From Actinomycetes bacterium (lineage in GTDB: Bacteria; Actinomycetota; Acidimicrobiia; Acidimicrobiales; Palsa-688), in the NCBI GenBank assembly GCA_021847945.1, contig JAJZNG010000070.1:1-34180 (forward strand): a stretch of 34,180 nt of DNA, given 5' to 3'. Below, piece by piece: positions 25,938 through 33,591 of the stretch. How positions within the stretch are numbered: the stretch's first letter is position 1; every line of letters begins with the position of its first letter. The position numbers and the translations under genes are program-made. The notes beneath the pieces were generated by a model. That model did not search any database and was not told the DNA's origin. It was given only the letters and a program-made list of their open reading frames with translations.

Positions 25938-27051
25938 CGACTTGGAGGCCGCCGGCACCGCGACGTCCTACTCGGGCGCTACCAGCGCAGCGTCGCCGCG
26001 TGAAAGGTCGCGGCCCCGGGGCGCCGGTCGCGGCCTGTACGACTTGGACCGGACGGATCTGTCGCACCTGCTGGCCGACCAGCCTCCGTACAGGGTCAAC
26101 CAGGTATGGGAGGCGCTGTATGCCAAGGCGGCTCTGCCCGAAGAGATGACCAACCTCCCCTTGTCACTACGTTCCCGCCTCGCCGATCACGCCCCCGCCG
26201 CGTTGAGGACCGTCGCTGAGTCCGTCTCCTCAGACGGCCAGACCGTCAAATGGCTGTGGGAGGGATCCGACCGCGCGCGGGTCGAAACCGTCCTCATGTG
26301 CTACCCGGATAGAGCGACGGTGTGCGTCTCCAGCCAGGCGGGCTGTGCTATGGGCTGCACGTTCTGCGCGACCGGACAAGGCGGCCTGGCTCGTCAGCTT
26401 TCCAGCGGCGAGATCCTTGAGCAGGTGGCACACGCCCGGCGAAGAGCGCGGACGCGCAGGGTGACCAACATCGTTTTCATGGGCATGGGCGAGCCGCTCG
26501 CCAACTACGAGAGGGTCTGGGCCTCTATCGAGCGGATGAACGCGGACATGGGGATATCCGCCAGGCACATCACGGTATCCACGGTCGGGATAGTCCCCGG
26601 AATAAGGCGTCTGTCGCACGAGAGCCTACCGGTCAACCTGGCGGTGTCACTGCACGCTGCGAACGACGCTCTGCGGGACCGGCTGGTGCCGATCAACCGC
26701 CGTTACGGCCTCGACGCCCTCGTCGAGGCGTGCCGGCAGTACCGTAGCGTCAAGAATCGGCGGTTGAGCTTCGAATGGGCCCTCATCGACGGCGTTAACG
26801 ACCGCCGCAGCGACGCGGCAGAACTGGCCCGGATCGCGACGGGCCTCGCTGCTCACGTGAACGTGATCCCCCTCAACCCGACCGACGGCTTCGCCACCCG
26901 CGGGACGCCACCCGACGGTGTCCGACGTTTCAGGGACCTGCTTTCGAGCATGGGCGTGGCCGTCACCGTCAGACGCAACCGCGGCACCGACATCGAAGCC
27001 GCTTGCGGCCAGCTGGCAGCCCGCGCTGCGCAGCCGAGCCCACCCGCCTAG
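25930..27051 (+). CDS. rlmN: Dual-specificity 23S rRNA/tRNA methyltransferase RlmN
   Basis: A 373-residue radical SAM enzyme that methylates C2 of A2503 in 23S rRNA and A37 in some tRNAs. The cluster motif CAMGCTFC holds Cys139, Cys143 and Cys146, preceded by the VCVSSQAGC context; NIVFMGMGEPLANYE, HITVSTVGIVPGI, VNLAVSLHA and the C-terminal GTDIEAACGQL with the methyl-carrying Cys are all present. A 35-residue Ser/Arg-rich N-terminus precedes the core. The GTG at 25930 overlaps the mshD stop by eight bases; the exact start is uncertain because the N-terminus is poorly conserved. Confidence 0.95.
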   Translation: MADDLEAAGTATSYSGATSAASPRERSRPRGAGRGLYDLDRTDLSHLLADQPPYRVNQVWEALYAKAALPEEMTNLPLSLRSRLADHAPAALRTVAESVSSDGQTVKWLWEGSDRARVETVLMCYPDRATVCVSSQAGCAMGCTFCATGQGGLARQLSSGEILEQVAHARRRARTRRVTNIVFMGMGEPLANYERVWASIERMNADMGISARHITVSTVGIVPGIRRLSHESLPVNLAVSLHAANDALRDRLVPINRRYGLDALVEACRQYRSVKNRRLSFEWALIDGVNDRRSDAAELARIATGLAAHVNVIPLNPTDGFATRGTPPDGVRRFRDLLSSMGVAVTVRRNRGTDIEAACGQLAARAAQPSPPA

Positions 27052-27146
27052 ATCCCAGCGACCTCCTCGCTTCTCAGTTCCGCATCCTTGGCGGCCGAAA
27101 ACTGATTTTTGGCGAAGGCGACGGCCGCTTATCCCCCGCGCGGTGC

Positions 27147-27152
27147 AAGACT
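27147..27152 (+). promoter_or_regulatory. Possible leaderless-type -10 box of the small membrane protein gene
   Basis: AAGACT with a six-base spacer to the ATG at 27159. It matches the A2/T6 pattern but not T1. The 107-bp gap before it (27052-27158) shows nothing else. Confidence 0.35.
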
Positions 27153-27158
27153 AGTCCT

Positions 27159-27509
27159 ATGTCTTCACCCCAAATCCGCTGGTTGGACAAGACGCAGCCC
27201 CAGACGCTGATGATAGCTACGGTCATCATGTACATCAACGCGGCGTTCGGCCTTCTCGACGGTGAGCTGTTCACCCTCGGAGGTCTAGGAGCCGTGGTTG
27301 TCATAGGTCAGGCGGCGGCAGGCCTCGGCATCGCCAACGAGAAGAAGTGGGGATACTGGCTGGGTGTCGGTGTCACGGTTCTCTTCTTGGCGATCCTCGT
27401 CGAGTACTTCTCCTTCGTCGAAGTGGTCAACCTGCTCTTCTACGGGGCTCTGCTCGCCTTGTTGCTGCACCCCCAAAGCCGGTCTTATCGCAAAACCTGG
27501 TTCCGCTAG
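27159..27509 (+). CDS. Small integral membrane protein of unknown function
   Basis: A 116-residue protein with a short polar N-terminus (MSSPQIRWLDKTQPQ) and about four hydrophobic segments: TLMIATVIMYINAAFGLL, LGGLGAVVVIGQAAAGLGIA, YWLGVGVTVLFLAILVEYF and VVNLLFYGALLALLLHP, ending in a basic tail. No motif identifies a family. Codon bias matches the neighbours. It lies between rlmN and the maoC-like gene, 28 bases before the latter. An upstream in-frame extension into rlmN is rejected. Confidence 0.75.
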   Translation: MSSPQIRWLDKTQPQTLMIATVIMYINAAFGLLDGELFTLGGLGAVVVIGQAAAGLGIANEKKWGYWLGVGVTVLFLAILVEYFSFVEVVNLLFYGALLALLLHPQSRSYRKTWFR

Positions 27510-27525
27510 AACGCTGGCTTTGGCG

Positions 27526-27531
27526 TAGCCT
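27526..27531 (+). promoter_or_regulatory. Leaderless-type -10 box of the maoC-menG-menF operon
   Basis: TAGCCT with a six-base spacer to the ATG at 27538, identical to the box before mshD. Confidence 0.55.
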
Positions 27532-27537
27532 GAGCGC

Positions 27538-27993
27538 ATGACAACCACGATCGAAGGAATCGAAGGCCTCAAGGCCAAGGCGGGGGAGCACTTAGGCTAC
27601 AGCGAGTGGAAGGTGGTCACCCAGGAGCAGGTCAACCTGTTCGCCGACGCTACCGGTGACCACCAGTGGATCCACGTGGACCTCGACCGGGCCAAAGCCG
27701 GACCTTTCGGTGGGCCGATAGCGCATGGATACCTCACCTTGTCCTTAACTCCCGCTCTTTTGAGCGAAGTGATGAACGTGTCGGGGATCTCCATGGGGGT
27801 CAACTACGGGATCGACAAGCTGCGTTTCCCCTCCCCCGTGCCGGTCGGCTCCAAACTGCGCGCCGGGGTCCAGCTGGCCTCCGTGGAGGAGGTAACAGGA
27901 GGCGCTCAGGTTAAGCTGGTCGTCACCTACGAGGTAGAAGGCTCCCCGAAGCCTGCCTGCGTGGCGGAGATCATCTTCAGGTACTACCTCTGA
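27538..27993 (+). CDS. MaoC-like hydratase (hotdog fold)
   Basis: A 151-residue single-hotdog MaoC protein. NLFADATGDHQWIHVD carries the Asp and His of the hydratase active site and GPIAHGYLTLSLTP the conserved glycine loop, as in (R)-specific enoyl-CoA hydratases such as Rv0130-type enzymes. It may hydrate enoyl-CoA in fatty acid turnover. It heads an operon with menG and menF; a link to menaquinone is not established. The next gene overlaps its stop codon as CTGA. Confidence 0.88.
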   Translation: MTTTIEGIEGLKAKAGEHLGYSEWKVVTQEQVNLFADATGDHQWIHVDLDRAKAGPFGGPIAHGYLTLSLTPALLSEVMNVSGISMGVNYGIDKLRFPSPVPVGSKLRAGVQLASVEEVTGGAQVKLVVTYEVEGSPKPACVAEIIFRYYL

Positions 27994-28724
27994 GCACCCG
28001 GACCTCGGGCACCCGGACCTCGGGCACCCAGAAACCACTCCCCCACGGCGAGGACAAGGTCCGCGCTGTGCGTTCGATGTTCGACGCGATCGCCCCGCGC
28101 TACGACCTCGTGAACAAGGTGATGACCTTCGGCGTGGACCGCGTGTGGCGACACCAAGCGCTGAGGGCGCTGTCAGTGCCGCCGGGGTCGCTCGTTTTGG
28201 ACCTTGCGTGCGGGACTGGCGACTTCTGCCGTGAGCTGGAAAGTTCCGGTATGCGACCGGTCGGCGTCGACTCATCTTTGGGCATGCTCGCCCACGCCCG
28301 TACAGTCTCACCCCTATTACAGGGCGACGGGCTGGCCTTGCCGCTAAGGGACGGGTACTTGGACGGGGCCATCTCGGGCTTCGCTTTAAGGAACTTCGTG
28401 GCTCTCGAACCGGTCTTCGCAGAGCTCGCGAGAGTTCTGCGGCCAGGAGGCAGGATCGCACTATTGGACGTGTCCGCGCCGCGGAACCCTGTCATCCGGG
28501 TAGGGCACGGGTTTTACTTCAACAAGGTGGTGCCGAAAGTGGGGGCGGTCTTTTCGGACGGGGACGCCTACGGTTACCTTCCCCGGTCAGTCGCGTACCT
28601 GCCTCCGAGCGAGCGGATCGTAGAAATGCTCGCCGTCGCCGGGTTCGGTGCGATCAGGAACCGCCCTTTGACCGGCGGTGTCACCCAGCTGTTGACGGCG
28701 ACGCGCAGGGTGCTCCCGAAGTGA
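27990..28724 (+). CDS. menG: Demethylmenaquinone methyltransferase, probable CTG start
   Basis: A class I SAM methyltransferase of the UbiE/MenG family that performs the last step of menaquinone synthesis. MFDAIAPRYDLVNKVMTFG, LVLDLACGTGDFCREL (SAM motif I), LALPLRDGYLDGAISGFALR and VLRPGGRIALLDVS are diagnostic. The first ATG/GTG in frame is the GTG at 28068, but homology-like sequence (PLPHGEDKVRAVRS) continues upstream, and the frame is open to a CTG at 27990 that overlaps the maoC stop as CTGA, exactly like the NTGA overlaps elsewhere. That gives 244 residues; the GTG start would give 218. The extension includes a 15-bp repeat. Confidence 0.88.
   Translation: MSTRTSGTRTSGTQKPLPHGEDKVRAVRSMFDAIAPRYDLVNKVMTFGVDRVWRHQALRALSVPPGSLVLDLACGTGDFCRELESSGMRPVGVDSSLGMLAHARTVSPLLQGDGLALPLRDGYLDGAISGFALRNFVALEPVFAELARVLRPGGRIALLDVSAPRNPVIRVGHGFYFNKVVPKVGAVFSDGDAYGYLPRSVAYLPPSERIVEMLAVAGFGAIRNRPLTGGVTQLLTATRRVLPK
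27994..28029. repeat. 15-bp direct repeat at the menG 5' end
   Basis: Two perfect 15-base units (27994-28008 and 28009-28023) plus six bases of a third. In the proposed menG frame they read Thr-Arg-Thr-Ser-Gly repeats. Confidence 0.9.
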
Positions 28725-29983
28725 CGATCTCGACGAGCGTCGACCCGGCAGGGTTGGAGGCGGTGACGGTCCCAGTCGACGAAACCCAGGACCTGATCGC
28801 CTTCGCAGGATCCGGCGGCTGGCTTTTCTCCGACGATACCGGCGGTATAGCAGGACGCGGCGAGGCGCTTCGCATCAACCTTCCGCACGGCCTTTGCGAC
28901 CCGGCGGACGTGGAAGCAGCCACGGAGAAGCTGCGGTCGATCAAGTCGCGCGGCGATCTCGGTCGCCCCGGGTGCGGACCGCTGGCCCTGGGCGCTTTGC
29001 CGTTCGATCCCGCCGAGCCCGGCTATCTGGTCGTTCCCGCCGTCGTCTTCGGCCGTGACGGTGACGCCTCGTGGATCACCACCGTAAAGCCGGTCGCCTC
29101 GGCGGACCCAGCTGCGGACCGAGCTGCCGACCCAGCTGCGGACCCCCCGGCGGGCTCGTCGCCTGAGCGTTTCACGCTTACTCCAACCCTCAGTCACGCG
29201 GAATGGCAGGGGATCGTGTCTGCAGCCCTTGACGAGATCGACTGTGGGAGCTTCGAAAAGGTGGTCCTCGCCCGGCGAATAGACATCGAAGCCGACCGGG
29301 ATTTCGTCGTCACCGAGGTCCTTGAGCGGCTCCGCACGCTGTACCCGTCGTGCATGCTTTTTAAAATGGAGGGTTTCATCGGGGCGAGCCCGGAGCTGCT
29401 CGTCCGCCGGCACGGCTTGGAGGTTGACAGCTATCCCCTCGCAGGCACCGTCGCGCGAAGCGGCGACGGCCGCGACGACGAAAGGTTGGTCGCCTCGATG
29501 ATGGGATCAGCAAAGACCCGCCGGGAGCACCGGGTGGTAGTCGACGCTATCGCCGGCGCCTTACGCCCTCTCTGCAAAACCCTCGACGTTCCAGAGACGC
29601 CTTCGGTGATGTCGATGCGTAACGTGTCGCACCTTGCGTCGCACATCCGGGGACGGCTGACAGCCGGCGCTCCGAGCGTGCTCGGCCTTGCAGCGAGAAT
29701 ACATCCCACGCCGGCGGTTGGCGGTTACCCTACCGAGCCGGCTCTACGTTTCCTGCAGAAGGTCGAGGGATTCGACCGTGGCCGCTACGCCGGGCCGGTC
29801 GGCTGGATCGACTCACGCGGCGACGGCTGTTTCGCCCTGGGGATTCGAAGTGCCCAGGTGGCTGGCCGCCGGGCGAGCATATTCGCCGGGAACGGAATAG
29901 TCGCCGGGTCGGATCCTGCCGGCGAGCTCACCGAAACCCAGCTCAAGCTCCAAGCACTTCTGTCAGCTCTCGTACGTCCCTGA
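28721..29983 (+). CDS. menF: Isochorismate synthase MenF
   Basis: A 420-residue chorismate-binding enzyme. The catalytic half has FEKVVLARRIDIEAD, MEGFIGASPELLVRR, SYPLAGTVARSGD, IHPTPAVGGYPTEPA (distinguishing isochorismate synthases from TrpE), and YAGPVGWIDSRGDGCFALGIR. It converts chorismate to isochorismate for MenD. The GTG start overlaps the menG stop (GTGA). A linker at about residues 128-143 is a 12-bp tandem repeat of Ala-Asp-Pro/Arg-Ala. A salicylate or siderophore role is possible for the family, but the men context favours menaquinone. Confidence 0.94.
   Translation: MTISTSVDPAGLEAVTVPVDETQDLIAFAGSGGWLFSDDTGGIAGRGEALRINLPHGLCDPADVEAATEKLRSIKSRGDLGRPGCGPLALGALPFDPAEPGYLVVPAVVFGRDGDASWITTVKPVASADPAADRAADPAADPPAGSSPERFTLTPTLSHAEWQGIVSAALDEIDCGSFEKVVLARRIDIEADRDFVVTEVLERLRTLYPSCMLFKMEGFIGASPELLVRRHGLEVDSYPLAGTVARSGDGRDDERLVASMMGSAKTRREHRVVVDAIAGALRPLCKTLDVPETPSVMSMRNVSHLASHIRGRLTAGAPSVLGLAARIHPTPAVGGYPTEPALRFLQKVEGFDRGRYAGPVGWIDSRGDGCFALGIRSAQVAGRRASIFAGNGIVAGSDPAGELTETQLKLQALLSALVRP
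29102..29149. repeat. Four tandem 12-bp units in the menF linker
   Basis: Four units related to GCGGACCCAGCT encode ADPA, ADRA, ADPA, ADPP in frame, in the region between the N-terminal and catalytic parts of MenF. Confidence 0.85.
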
Positions 29984-30040
29984 CCGCCAGTACCTTCACC
30001 GCGTCCTATGCGGATAGTAGCAGCGGGTCGGTCCCTGGCT

Positions 30041-31822
30041 TCAGTTCACCATGCCTGCAGTCAGGGCGGCGTCGACGGCCTCCACGAGGCGCTCGTGGTC
30101 GGAGACGTTGCGCCTCCTGTCCGAGCTAACCACCCCGACGCGCACCGCTTCGGACGGTTCGGGAACTGCAGCCGCTTCGAGAAAACCGTCAAGCTCCTGC
30201 CTCGTGTCGAGGCGGGTCGCTTCGACGCCGTAGGCCGCACAGAGCGCTACTAGGTCCACTCCGTGCGGTGTCCCCCAGTAGCGCTCGAAGCGCTCAGAAG
30301 GCAGGGCATCCGAGTAGGAAAGGAACGAGAAGATTCCTCCCCCGTCGTTGTCCACTACTACCACGCTCAGCCGGGCCGGCCGGCCGGCCGCCCAAAGGAG
30401 CGCCCCGGCGTCGTAGAGGAAGGCCAGGTCCCCTACCAGAGCCACTGTGGGTTGTCGTCCGCCGATGGCAGCCCCGAGCGCGCTCGACAACACCCCGTCT
30501 ATGCCGTTGGCCCCACGGTTGGACATCACCCGAGCCTCGCAGCGAGGCGAACCGAACCACTCGACATCTCGTATTGGCATAGAAGACGACACGAACAGCT
30601 GCGAGCCAGACGAAAGCGACGTGGTGACAGCCCTGGCAACCGCCGGCTCTGACATCTCAAAAGATTCGCCTGGTGACAAAAGGTAATCGAGGGTCGCTTG
30701 GGTTATCACGTCTGCCCGCTTCCACAGCGAAACCCAGTCTCCCGCAGCGCCAGGTGCGTGCGCAACGGTCCGAGCTTTGAGCGCGCCCGCCAAGTCGACC
30801 GCGTTGGCGGTCGACACCTGCCATGCGGTGCGCTCGGGGTCCGCCCAGCGTCCGCGTGGATCGACTAGAACCTGAGGTACGTTCCCGTCGAGGCCACCGA
30901 GCCAGGCGTTTAGCACCTTCGACGACCAAGGGGCTCCGAGGCGGAGCACGAAATCAGCTGCGAGGCTTTTCATGCGCCCAGAGCGCAGGATGAGGTCCGC
31001 TCCTGCCACTACGAAGGGGTGCTCTACACGAAGCCCGCAGCGGGGGTCGGCCAGGACCGGCCATCCCATCGTCTGCGCTATCGCCAGCACAGCCTGCCTG
31101 TCCCCTTCAGATACCGCCGCTCCCTCCCCGGCCACTATGAGCCCGCGCCTGGCTCGGTGGGATCCGATCAGCTCGACGAGCGTCGGGTCAGGTGCCACCG
31201 CTCGCACCGGACCTCCAACGGCGTGCCAGGGCCGGCCCCCTGGGCGTCCCGCCGGGACAGAAACGCCAGACGGGTCACCCATTAGAGGCTCGCGGAACGC
31301 CAAGTTGAGATGCACCGGGCCTTGACCGTCGAGCGCCTCGGCCACGGCGCGGGAGGCCAGCGACCGCCACATACCAGCCGACGCGAGCTCCGCTACGCCT
31401 GGTTCGAACGACCAGCGGACCGACCGACCGTAGAGGGCCTGCTGGTCAACCGTCTGGGGTGCGCCAACCTCGTGCAGCTCGGGGGGTCGGTCCGCGCTGA
31501 CGACTATCAGGGCGACACCCGCCTGGGAGGCCTCCACCACCGCCGGGTGCATCTCCACAGCTGCTGTTCCGCTGGTCGTGACCGCTATCACCGGTCGGGC
31601 GCTTGCGAGAGCGGCCCCCAGAGCTGCGAACCCCGATGAGCGCTCGTCTAACACGACACTCACCCGGATCGCTCGCTGGGCTTGGAGGGCTACGACGATA
31701 GGAGTAGAGCGCGATCCCGGGGAGACGAAAGCTTCGCGAACACCTGCTCGATGCCATTCGTCGCACAGCACCGAGCAGAACGCCGCCTGGACGTCGGCCT
31801 GGTTGAAAGCTCCGAGCGTCAT
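30041..31822 (-). CDS. menD: SEPHCHC synthase MenD
   Basis: A 593-residue thiamine diphosphate enzyme that adds 2-oxoglutarate to isochorismate. SPGSRSTPIVVAL, VVLDERSSGFAALG with the catalytic Glu, AVTTSGTAAVEMHPAVVEA and SADRPPELHEVGAPQTVDQ identify it; the ThDP-binding region is ALVGDLAFLYD followed by VVDNDGGGIFSFL. It is convergent with menF (57-bp gap with no clear terminator) and divergent from menH. The ATG has a strong Shine-Dalgarno sequence six bases upstream, unlike most starts here. Confidence 0.96.
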   Translation of the reverse strand: MTLGAFNQADVQAAFCSVLCDEWHRAGVREAFVSPGSRSTPIVVALQAQRAIRVSVVLDERSSGFAALGAALASARPVIAVTTSGTAAVEMHPAVVEASQAGVALIVVSADRPPELHEVGAPQTVDQQALYGRSVRWSFEPGVAELASAGMWRSLASRAVAEALDGQGPVHLNLAFREPLMGDPSGVSVPAGRPGGRPWHAVGGPVRAVAPDPTLVELIGSHRARRGLIVAGEGAAVSEGDRQAVLAIAQTMGWPVLADPRCGLRVEHPFVVAGADLILRSGRMKSLAADFVLRLGAPWSSKVLNAWLGGLDGNVPQVLVDPRGRWADPERTAWQVSTANAVDLAGALKARTVAHAPGAAGDWVSLWKRADVITQATLDYLLSPGESFEMSEPAVARAVTTSLSSGSQLFVSSSMPIRDVEWFGSPRCEARVMSNRGANGIDGVLSSALGAAIGGRQPTVALVGDLAFLYDAGALLWAAGRPARLSVVVVDNDGGGIFSFLSYSDALPSERFERYWGTPHGVDLVALCAAYGVEATRLDTRQELDGFLEAAAVPEPSEAVRVGVVSSDRRRNVSDHERLVEAVDAALTAGMVN

Positions 31823-31828
31823 CGGGCA

Positions 31829-31833
31829 CCTCC
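31829..31833 (-). promoter_or_regulatory. menD: Shine-Dalgarno sequence of menD
   Basis: GGAGG on the minus strand, six bases before the menD ATG. Confidence 0.65.
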
Positions 31834-31843
31834 CGGGGTGGCG

Positions 31844-31852
31844 AAGTTATCA
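31844..31852 (-). promoter_or_regulatory. menD: Extended -10 box of menD
   Basis: TGATAACTT on the minus strand: a TG-N extension followed by TAACTT. A start about seven bases further would give a short leader of roughly 15 bases that still includes the ribosome-binding site. Confidence 0.5.
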
Positions 31853-31877
31853 GAGACGGCCGTCGACAGGGTCATGG

Positions 31878-31883
31878 CATCAT
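31878..31883 (+). promoter_or_regulatory. menH: Possible leaderless-type -10 box of menH
   Basis: CATCAT with a six-base spacer to the ATG at 31890. It matches A2 and T6 but is otherwise weak. Confidence 0.35.
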
Positions 31884-31889
31884 TGCGAG

Positions 31890-32675
31890 ATGAGAAGCGA
31901 GCTCGCAGTCCAAGTGCGCAACGCCCCTTCGCGTCACCGTCTGGCGCTCGTACACGGCTTTACACAGTCGGCGGCTTCCTGGGGACCTTTCGTCGACGGT
32001 CTCGGCGGGACTTTCGAGACGATCGCTGTCGACGCGCCCGGGCACGGGCGCTCCGCGGCCGTCGAAGCCGGCTTGGTGGACGGGGCTGAAATGATGGCAG
32101 CGGCGGTTTTCGAAGCGGGCTCCGGAGGCCCGGCGTCGTGGATCGGCTATTCCATGGGCGGCCGCTACGCCCTCCACGTGGCTGTCTCCCACCCCGAGAC
32201 CGTAGCGAGCCTGGTACTGGTCAGCACCACCGCCGGCATCGACGACCCCGACGAACGCGAAGCTAGACGACTCTCCGACGCCGATATAGCAACGCGGATC
32301 GAACGCGACGGTGTAGGCAGCTTCCTCGCCTGGTGGCTGTCGCAGCCCATCTTCTCTACTCTTCCGGCTGAAGCGGCTAACGTCGAGTCGAGACTCGGCA
32401 GCTCCCCGGCTGGCCTGGCGTCGAGTCTTCGTCTCGCCGGGACAGGAGCGCAGCAGCCTCTGTGGGACCGTCTCGGGAACATCGACGTGCCGGTCCTCGT
32501 CGTCGCGGGCGAGCTGGACGCCAAGTACCGCGCCCTCGCTCACCGGCTCGTCGAGTCGATAGGCGACAACGCCGAGCTCGCCGTCGTCCCCGACGCCGGC
32601 CACGCCTGCCACCTCGAGGCCCCGACCGTGTTCCAAAAGCTGGTGCAACAGTGGCTGACCAGCCGTCGAACCTGA
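31890..32675 (+). CDS. menH: SHCHC synthase MenH (alpha/beta hydrolase)
   Basis: A 261-residue alpha/beta hydrolase. LVHGFTQSAASWGPF is the oxyanion region, the nucleophile Ser is in GYSMGGRYALHVA, the acid is in VVAGELDAKY and the His in VPDAGHACHLE. In this context it should eliminate pyruvate from SEPHCHC, the product of the divergent menD. The nearby in-frame extension to 31578 lies inside menD and is rejected. It converges on menA with a 26-bp gap. Confidence 0.92.
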   Translation: MRSELAVQVRNAPSRHRLALVHGFTQSAASWGPFVDGLGGTFETIAVDAPGHGRSAAVEAGLVDGAEMMAAAVFEAGSGGPASWIGYSMGGRYALHVAVSHPETVASLVLVSTTAGIDDPDEREARRLSDADIATRIERDGVGSFLAWWLSQPIFSTLPAEAANVESRLGSSPAGLASSLRLAGTGAQQPLWDRLGNIDVPVLVVAGELDAKYRALAHRLVESIGDNAELAVVPDAGHACHLEAPTVFQKLVQQWLTSRRT

Positions 32676-32701
32676 CCCCCGCAGCGCTCCTCGCCGGCCG
32701 G

Positions 32702-33571
32702 TCAGATCCACAAGCCGACCGCCACGGCAGCTCCGAACGCCAGCTGCGCCCTACCAGTCTCGCCGAGAACCTCGATCAGGTCCCGTCCCGAAGTGCCTGC
32801 CAGGACCCGCCTGACGGGCACGACGGCCAGCGGCAACGCCACCAGGCCTACAAGTCCGCCCAACCGCCAGGCGGCCATCACCGCTGCGGCTACGAAAGGG
32901 CCGGCCATGCACGCCGAGTAGATCACTCTCGTCGAAGCCGCGCCTACTCTCACCGCCAGGGTCCGCTTGCCCGACGACGCGTCACCGTCTATGTCCCGCA
33001 GGTTGTTGACCACCAGCAGGGCAACGGCGAACAGGCCGGAAGCCGTCCCGGCTACAGCGCTCAGTGCGTCCAGACGGCCGAGCTGCACGTACGCAGTCCC
33101 CGCGGTAGCCACCAATCCGAAGAAGACGAACACGAACAGCTCGCCCAAGCCGGCGTAGCCGTACGGTCTGGGCCCGCCCGTATAGAACCACCCGGCTGCT
33201 ACGCACGCCGCCCCGACTGCTACCAGCCACCCGCCGGCGAACGCTGCTAGCACCAGGCCGCAAGCTCCGGCGACGCCGAAAGACGCGAACGCCGCCTTCC
33301 TGACGGCGGCCGGGGTTCGCATGCCCGATGCTACAAGTCGCAGAGGTCCCACCCGGTCGACGTCGGTGCCTTTGACACCGTCGCTGTAGTCGTTGGCGTA
33401 GTTCGTTCCGACCTGAAGGGCCAACGCTACGACCAGGGCCAGCGCAGCCCGCCACCAGATCACTTGGCCGCCGGCCCTCGCCACTGCAGTTCCGATGACC
33501 ACAGGAACCGCCGACGCCGGGAGCGTCCTCGGACGGGCGCCGAGCACCCAGGGATGTTGCGAAGCCTTCAC
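32702..33571 (-). CDS. menA: 1,4-dihydroxy-2-naphthoate polyprenyltransferase MenA
   Basis: A 289-residue UbiA-family membrane prenyltransferase. ARPRTLPASAVPVVIGTAVA is the MenA opening; the two Asp-rich metal sites are NYANDYSDGVKGTD (residues 57-70) and NNLRDIDGDASSGKRTLAVR. Multiple hydrophobic helices are evident, for example ALALVVALALQ. It attaches the prenyl tail to DHNA. The GTG at 33571 is preferred to a TTG at 33610, because it places the conserved N-terminus correctly and follows a TAGTTT box by eight bases; the longer form would overlap menE. Confidence 0.94.
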   Translation of the reverse strand: MKASQHPWVLGARPRTLPASAVPVVIGTAVARAGGQVIWWRAALALVVALALQVGTNYANDYSDGVKGTDVDRVGPLRLVASGMRTPAAVRKAAFASFGVAGACGLVLAAFAGGWLVAVGAACVAAGWFYTGGPRPYGYAGLGELFVFVFFGLVATAGTAYVQLGRLDALSAVAGTASGLFAVALLVVNNLRDIDGDASSGKRTLAVRVGAASTRVIYSACMAGPFVAAAVMAAWRLGGLVGLVALPLAVVPVRRVLAGTSGRDLIEVLGETGRAQLAFGAAVAVGLWI

Positions 33572-33578
33572 CGGGTGG

Positions 33579-33584
33579 CAAACT
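33579..33584 (+). promoter_or_regulatory. menE: Leaderless-type -10 box of menE
   Basis: CAAACT with a seven-base spacer to the ATG at 33592. It is the reverse of, and offset by one base from, the menA box. Confidence 0.45.
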
Positions 33585-33585
33585 A
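33580..33585 (-). promoter_or_regulatory. menA: -10 box of menA, coincident with that of menE
   Basis: TAGTTT on the minus strand, eight bases before the menA GTG. It occupies the same base pairs as the menE box on the other strand. Confidence 0.45.
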
Positions 33586-33591
33586 CCGCCG

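Noticed and set aside
29984-30040. Terminator between menF and menD
   Set aside because: Only a 4-bp CCGC/GCGG stem is visible, too weak to call.
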